DNA of 18,714 nucleotides from Lachnoclostridium sp. UBA1434 (lineage in GTDB: Bacteria; Bacillota; Clostridia; Lachnospirales; Lachnospiraceae), in NCBI GenBank assembly GCA_002329645.1, contig DCTS01000022.1:18015-36728 (forward strand), in the 5' to 3' direction. Every line of letters starts with the position of its first letter. Positions within the stretch are counted from its first letter, which is position 1. Below, piece by piece: positions 15,358 through 18,714 of the stretch. Both the position numbers and the translations under genes were made by a program. The notes beneath the pieces are model-generated. The model was not told the DNA's origin, made no database searches, and worked only from the letters and a program-made list of their open reading frames with translations.

Positions 15358-15373
15358 AAGAAAATTATGCAAT
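15358..15373 (+). repeat. Right copy of the 16-bp direct repeat
   Basis: AAGAAAATTATGCAAT, identical to 13769-13784. It lies 14 bases before the -35 box of the tRNA-Pro promoter, so removal of the DNA between the repeats would leave that promoter intact just downstream of the mhpE region. Confidence 0.55.
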
Positions 15374-15387
15374 ACAAGAAAACAGTA

Positions 15388-15417
15388 TTGACAAAATGCA
15401 AGTAATCATAATATAAT
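15388..15417 (+). promoter_or_regulatory. Strong promoter of tRNA-Pro
   Basis: TTGACA (15388-15393) and TATAAT (15412-15417) are both perfect consensus boxes with an 18-base spacer, about 45 bases before the tRNA. This fits a highly expressed stable RNA. Confidence 0.8.
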
Positions 15418-15462
15418 AACTTTGCTTTGTGTATCGGATAAACATCAGATAGCAGAAATTAT

Positions 15463-15537
15463 CGAGGCGTGGCTCAGTTTGGCTAGAGCGCTGCGTTAGG
15501 GACGCAGAGGTCGCAAGTTCAAATCTTGTCGCCTCGA
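15463..15537 (+). tRNA. tRNA-Pro (anticodon AGG)
   Basis: The sequence folds as a complete tRNA: acceptor CGAGGCG/CGCCTCG, D stem GCTC/GAGC, anticodon stem CTGCG/CGCAG around loop TTAGGGA, a five-base variable loop, and T stem GCAAG/CTTGT with loop TTCAAAT. The loop gives anticodon AGG, reading proline CCU. The C1-G72 first pair and discriminator A73 are known identity features of bacterial tRNA-Pro. CCA is not encoded. It is followed at once by an eight-T run (15538-15545) that probably ends transcription. Most bacteria use GGG, UGG or CGG for proline, so A34 is unusual and may be modified to inosine. Confidence 0.93.
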
Positions 15538-15545
15538 TTTTTTTT
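15538..15545 (+). terminator. T-run terminating the tRNA transcript
   Basis: Eight consecutive T follow the discriminator base directly. The acceptor or T stem may act as the hairpin, a compact arrangement seen after some tRNA genes. Confidence 0.5.
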
Positions 15546-15655
15546 GCCTTGTAATATGAAAAAATTGTATAAATGGACAGACTCTTGTATTATAATATGG
15601 GCATAAGGATGCGGATAGATTTAATATGAGTAAATAGTATGCGGGGAGGGGTAAT

Positions 15656-16270
15656 ATGATTACACATGAAAGTATAATGGCTATCAGTAAGAGCGATATT
15701 ACTGAAGCTGCAAGGACATTAAGCAAGGATGACATATCACAGCTTGTAGACTGGCTGTCACTAAAGGATGATAAAGTACGATATCAGGCGCTCCTCCTTT
15801 TGCAAAGCAGATCGGCATATTATAATGAAGTTTATACTTATTGGGATATCTTCCGCGAAAAACTGAAAAGCGATAATTCTTATCAAAGAAGCATCGGTAT
15901 TATGCTTATTGCGGAAAATGCAAGATGGGATACGCAAAATCTCATGGAAGAAGCAATTTATGAGTATCTTAAGTGCTTAAATGATGAGAAGCCTATTACG
16001 GTACGTCAGTGTATCCAGTCGTTGGCTAAAATAATAATTTATAAGCCGGAGCTAAGCAGTATTATAGCCGATAAGCTTGTGGAGCTTGATTTAACGGATA
16101 TCAAGGTAACAATGCGCAAGCTGATACTGATGGATATATTGGAAGTGCTGTTGATTATAAGGAAAAATCTAAAGTCAGATAAGCTGGAAGGTTATATAGC
16201 AAGCGCATTATCGGGCGATATTCTGGATAATAAGTCAAAGAAGCAGCTCGGTCTGGAGGTGCAGAAATAA
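15656..16270 (+). CDS. HEAT-repeat-like helical protein
   Basis: The 204-aa product is almost wholly alpha-helical and soluble. It shows repeated helix-turn-helix units, such as LKDDKVRYQALLLLQS at about 37-52, then DNSYQRSIGIMLIAENARW at about 73-91 and ITVRQCIQSLAKII at about 114-127, which is the pattern of HEAT/ARM-like repeats. Such proteins are scaffolds or protein-binding units without catalytic residues. GGGGAGGGG at 15642-15650 precedes the ATG. A TATAAT at 15591-15596 could be its -10 box, but the -35 is weak. The next gene begins directly after its stop, so the two are an operon. No specific function can be given. Confidence 0.82.
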   Translation: MITHESIMAISKSDITEAARTLSKDDISQLVDWLSLKDDKVRYQALLLLQSRSAYYNEVYTYWDIFREKLKSDNSYQRSIGIMLIAENARWDTQNLMEEAIYEYLKCLNDEKPITVRQCIQSLAKIIIYKPELSSIIADKLVELDLTDIKVTMRKLILMDILEVLLIIRKNLKSDKLEGYIASALSGDILDNKSKKQLGLEVQK

Positions 16271-16600
16271 ATGACTTTTTCCGACATACAGGCATATTGC
16301 CTGTCAAAGGAGGGGGCATATGAGGATTACCCCTTTGGACCGTTTCCGTTATGCTATAAGGTTGGAAAGCGTATATTTCTTGAGTGGTACCCGCAGGAAA
16401 GTAAAATAACGGTCAGATGCGAACCCATGCTTGCGGATTATTACCGGCAGACATATCCGGATTTTGTCGTACCGGGATATCATTGCCCCGACAGGCAGCG
16501 AAGATATAAGAATACTGTATACATAGACAGGGTACCTGATGATGCCCTTATATTCGAGATGATAGATCATTCATATAACGAAGCCGCCTCCAGGAAGTGA
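16271..16600 (+). CDS. YjbR/MmcQ family protein (CyaY-like fold)
   Basis: The 109-aa protein fits the MmcQ/YjbR family of small DNA-binding-like proteins: EDYPFG near the N terminus, CYKVGKRIF, a KITVRCEP strand, YR-x-TYP, the PGYH motif, RYKNTVYID and a final helix with MIDHSY. Family members are about 110-120 residues long and have no settled role. GGAGGTG lies inside the end of the HEAT-like gene and the ATG follows its TAA with no gap. Immediately after its stop, another frame remains open (see findings), but this product looks complete as it is. Confidence 0.87.
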   Translation: MTFSDIQAYCLSKEGAYEDYPFGPFPLCYKVGKRIFLEWYPQESKITVRCEPMLADYYRQTYPDFVVPGYHCPDRQRRYKNTVYIDRVPDDALIFEMIDHSYNEAASRK

Positions 16601-16696
16601 CTACCCTTACGATGCTGCTCCGGGAAAGTATGAAGGCGGCAATCCTAAAAGGTCGGGCAGGAAAGTAAAGCCATATAATGATTTAGCTCATAAACC

Positions 16697-16732
16697 ACAG
16701 CCGTACAGACAGAAATTGCCTGCGGCTGTTTT
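16697..16732 (+). terminator. Rho-independent terminator after the YjbR gene
   Basis: ACAGCCG (16697-16703) pairs with CGGCTGT (16723-16729), with an extra CAG/CTG stem after a two-base bulge, and is followed by TTTT. It separates the HEAT/YjbR operon from the next gene. Confidence 0.75.
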
Positions 16733-16742
16733 GTGCATAATG

Positions 16743-16771
16743 TTGCAGAATATGATATTATATGATACTAT
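16743..16771 (+). promoter_or_regulatory. Promoter of the DUF3810 gene
   Basis: TTGCAG (16743-16748) and TACTAT (16766-16771) have a 17-base spacer, and TGA before TACTAT makes an extended -10. The start codon is at 16816 with GGGGGGAGG upstream. Confidence 0.55.
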
Positions 16772-16815
16772 ATTCATGCTATCTATTCAAAATTGCTTAA
16801 GGGGGGAGGCATCTG

Positions 16816-17943
16816 ATGAAGAAAATACTAAAGCTGAAAAGAATATACTTTCTCTGTCTTTTACCAATATCATTTGCACTCATCCTGCTGGCAAGACGAA
16901 GCAGCTCATTTGTTGAGCAGGTATTTTCCCTTCGCATATATAAATGGCTTTCCCAGATAATATCCTCAATAACAGGCCTGTTTCCTTTTTCAATTGCAGA
17001 GATCCTTATTATTTTACTACCGTTTGCATGCCTGATAATGCTGTGCAGATTTATAATTCATATAATTAGAGACAAAGCCAACAGGAAGGAGATTGCCCTT
17101 AAGGGTCTGCTTAATTTACTTTGCGGCTTGAGCCTGACGCTTTTTATGTTTGTCATGCTTGCGGGGATGAATTATTATCGCTACTCCTTTACCCATTATT
17201 CAGGACTTGAGATCCGGAATTCAACTGTTGATGAACTATATGCGCTGACAGAAAGCCTTGTTAAGCAGGCTAACGAGTACAGGGAAAAGGTTCCTGCTAC
17301 TGATGAGAACGGGGTCTTTAGGCTGTCGGTTAGTAAATATAAGGCTGCAAGGATTGCTGATAAAGCAATGGACAGGATATCAGAGGAGTATGGGGTGTTA
17401 AAGGGAGCATATGCCGCTCCGAAACCGGTGGTTTTATCGCCTATCATGTCTTATACAGAAATCACCGGAATATTCTTTCCATTTACCATGGAGGCTAATG
17501 TTAATGTCCATGTGCCGGATTACTCCATTCCGGCCACCATGCTGCATGAGCTGGCACATCTGAGGGGCTTCATGCGGGAGGATGAGGCCAATTACATTGC
17601 ATATATTGCGGGAATGGCTTCCGACAATGTTGAGTTTAATTACAGCGCCACAATGCTGGCTCTAATCAGCTCCGGAAATGCCTTATACAGGCAGGATAGG
17701 GACTTATATTCCACACTCAGGGAACAGTACTCCGAGAAGGTTGATCTTGATCTCAGGGCTAATTCAGCATATTGGGCAAAGTATGAGGATACTGTTGTAA
17801 GCACCGTTTCCAACAAGGTCAATGACACTTATCTGAAGGCAAATGCACAGGCAGATGGTGTTAAAAGCTATGGCAGGATGGTGGATCTGCTGCTGGCAAA
17901 ATACAGAAAGGATCAGGACACGGCAAAGGACATCGAAAAATAG
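16816..17943 (+). CDS. DUF3810 membrane protein, putative zinc metalloprotease
   Basis: The 375-aa protein has three hydrophobic N-terminal segments (about 11-27, 57-80 and 97-118), then a large domain containing His244-Glu245-Leu-Ala-His248. Glu255 or Glu257 in REDEANY is a likely third zinc ligand, giving a gluzincin-like site. The segment PIMSYTEITGIFFPFTMEAN and the HELAHLRGF context match DUF3810 proteins, which are common in Lachnospiraceae and Bacteroidetes and whose substrate is unknown. The active domain probably faces the outside. A strong GGGGGGAGG site precedes the ATG, and the gene has its own promoter. Its neighbour, a cell-wall hydrolase, suggests an envelope role, but this is only proximity. 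Confidence 0.88.
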   Translation: MKKILKLKRIYFLCLLPISFALILLARRSSSFVEQVFSLRIYKWLSQIISSITGLFPFSIAEILIILLPFACLIMLCRFIIHIIRDKANRKEIALKGLLNLLCGLSLTLFMFVMLAGMNYYRYSFTHYSGLEIRNSTVDELYALTESLVKQANEYREKVPATDENGVFRLSVSKYKAARIADKAMDRISEEYGVLKGAYAAPKPVVLSPIMSYTEITGIFFPFTMEANVNVHVPDYSIPATMLHELAHLRGFMREDEANYIAYIAGMASDNVEFNYSATMLALISSGNALYRQDRDLYSTLREQYSEKVDLDLRANSAYWAKYEDTVVSTVSNKVNDTYLKANAQADGVKSYGRMVDLLLAKYRKDQDTAKDIEK

Positions 17944-17961
17944 AAAAATGGTATTTTTAGC

Positions 17962-18007
17962 TTGATTTTTTACCACGATATGTTATAATTGTTAAGTAAT
18001 TATTAAC
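17962..18007 (+). promoter_or_regulatory. Promoter with an overlapping dyad upstream of the hydrolase gene
   Basis: TTGATT (17962-17967) and TATAAT (17984-17989), spacer 16, with TGT making an extended -10. An imperfect dyad, GTTAAGTAATTATTAAC (17991-18007), covers the likely transcription start and is a candidate operator. Confidence 0.55.
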
Positions 18008-18057
18008 AAAGTGTTATGCATTTAAAATAATTTGTAATAATTATTTAAGGAGATAAC

Positions 18058-18714
18058 ATGAAGAATATAATCAAGCTTATGGCAGCAGTCCTTTTTACCG
18101 TTCTTGTTGCCGCAGCCGGTAATAATATTGCATATGCATCAAACCTTACATCTGAAGTAGAAGCAGTATCAGGTGATGTTAATTTTAATGAGTCCGCAGG
18201 CGAAGATGTGAATAATGATGAGAATTTGTCTGAAGATGCCTGGGACAGTTCAGTTCCTGAAGGAATGGATATTGGAACATTGGATACGGTTCCCGAAGGC
18301 TTTGAAGTATACATTGACGAGCAGGGTCAGATTTATTATATTGAAATAACTCCCGAAGAGACTGAAGAAGAGGATAGTGCTGACGGGCTGGACAATGCAG
18401 AGGATAATAATTCTGAAGCTGATAATCCTGAGGCTGATGATCTTAAAGCTGATAATACTGAAGCTGCAGATGAACCCAGGGCTGATAAAGATGAGAATTC
18501 CGCAAAAGGAAAGGCATCGTCTGAAGTTAAAAAAGAAAAGACTGCAAGTCAGCAAAAGCCTTCATATAAGGAAAGTGATCTCAGGCTTTTGGCATGTCTT
18601 GTATATGCCGAAGCAGGAAATCAGCCATATAACGGTATGCTTGCGGTAGCCAATGTAGTGCTTAACAGGGTAAAAAGCAGCGTTTACTGGCATGTAAACA
18701 CATTAGAAGAGGTT
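18058..18714 (+). CDS. Secreted SleB-type cell wall hydrolase, 3' partial
   Basis: The frame is open from ATG 18058 (AAGGAG upstream) to the last base, 219 codons. The N terminus KNIIKLMAAVLFTVLVAAAG and NNIAYAS is a signal peptide with an AYA-S cleavage site. A long, very acidic, disordered linker (about residues 30-160) follows, including five-residue repeats. The visible start of the catalytic domain (about 178 onward) reads LLACLVYAEAGNQPYNG, then MLAVANVVLNRV, typical of the SleB/CwlJ hydrolase family; the Glu in YAEA is the expected catalytic acid. These enzymes cleave peptidoglycan in spore cortex or vegetative wall. The absence of a visible peptidoglycan-binding repeat before the domain leaves the choice open. 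Confidence 0.9.
   Translation, partial: MKNIIKLMAAVLFTVLVAAAGNNIAYASNLTSEVEAVSGDVNFNESAGEDVNNDENLSEDAWDSSVPEGMDIGTLDTVPEGFEVYIDEQGQIYYIEITPEETEEEDSADGLDNAEDNNSEADNPEADDLKADNTEAADEPRADKDENSAKGKASSEVKKEKTASQQKPSYKESDLRLLACLVYAEAGNQPYNGMLAVANVVLNRVKSSVYWHVNTLEEV
18418..18495 (+). repeat. Imperfect 15-base tandem repeats in the acidic linker
   Basis: Units beginning GCTGATAATCCTGAG (18418) recur at 18433, 18448 and 18463, with a further unit at 18481, encoding ADNPE-like pentapeptides. Such repeats can expand or contract and so change linker length between strains. Confidence 0.6.

Noticed and set aside
18377..18649. 90-codon open frame on the + strand rich in Leu, Ile and Lys
   Set aside because: It is an out-of-frame shadow of the acidic repeat linker of the hydrolase gene; the true frame has a signal peptide and a SleB domain.
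1..18714. CRISPR array or phage genes
   Set aside because: No regularly spaced repeats with unique spacers, and no integrase, capsid, terminase or Cas-like protein seen.

Overview
The window looks like chromosomal DNA from a low-GC Gram-positive anaerobe, most likely a clostridium of the Lachnospiraceae type. The signs are AT-rich spacers, strong GGAGG ribosome binding sites, a GntR/UTRA regulator, MalF/MalG-type sugar permeases without a local ATPase, a YitT protein, a DUF3810 protein and a SleB-like hydrolase. All genes I accept lie on the + strand; the only minus-strand coding signal is a decayed transposase end.

Positions 1-13561 form one dense sugar-catabolism cluster. In order it holds: the end of a short-chain dehydrogenase, an unrecognised protein built from two copies of one domain, a GH4 NAD-dependent glycosidase, a D-2-hydroxyacid dehydrogenase and an AgaS-like double-SIS isomerase/deaminase. 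A new promoter follows, then a GntR/UTRA repressor, two ABC sugar permeases, a BadF/BcrA-type sugar kinase, a class II ketose-bisphosphate aldolase, a YitT membrane protein, a PfkB (LacC/FruK-like) kinase, an acylating acetaldehyde dehydrogenase (MhpF) and a 4-hydroxy-2-oxovalerate aldolase (MhpE). My reading is a pathway for a galactosamine-type or related amino sugar: import, hydrolysis by GH4, phosphorylation by the BadF kinase, isomerisation/deamination by AgaS, a second phosphorylation by PfkB, and cleavage by the class II aldolase. The unusual part is the attached MhpF-MhpE pair with two further NAD(P)-dependent dehydrogenases. It suggests a second branch through a 4-hydroxy-2-oxo acid to pyruvate plus an acyl-CoA. 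No solute-binding protein, ABC ATPase or deacetylase is visible.

Positions 13562-15462 are an AT-rich accessory patch. It holds a transposase C-terminal remnant, a long hairpin, a membrane-anchored unknown protein, and an overlapping secreted-protein gene whose signal peptide is broken by a one-base deficit in an A7 tract. An exact 16-bp direct repeat (13769-13784 and 15358-15373) brackets this patch, so it may be an insertion.

Positions 15463-18714 return to ordinary genes: a tRNA-Pro with the uncommon anticodon AGG, a HEAT-like protein, a YjbR/MmcQ-family protein, a terminator, a DUF3810 putative membrane zinc metalloprotease, and the start of a secreted SleB-type cell-wall hydrolase cut by the window edge.
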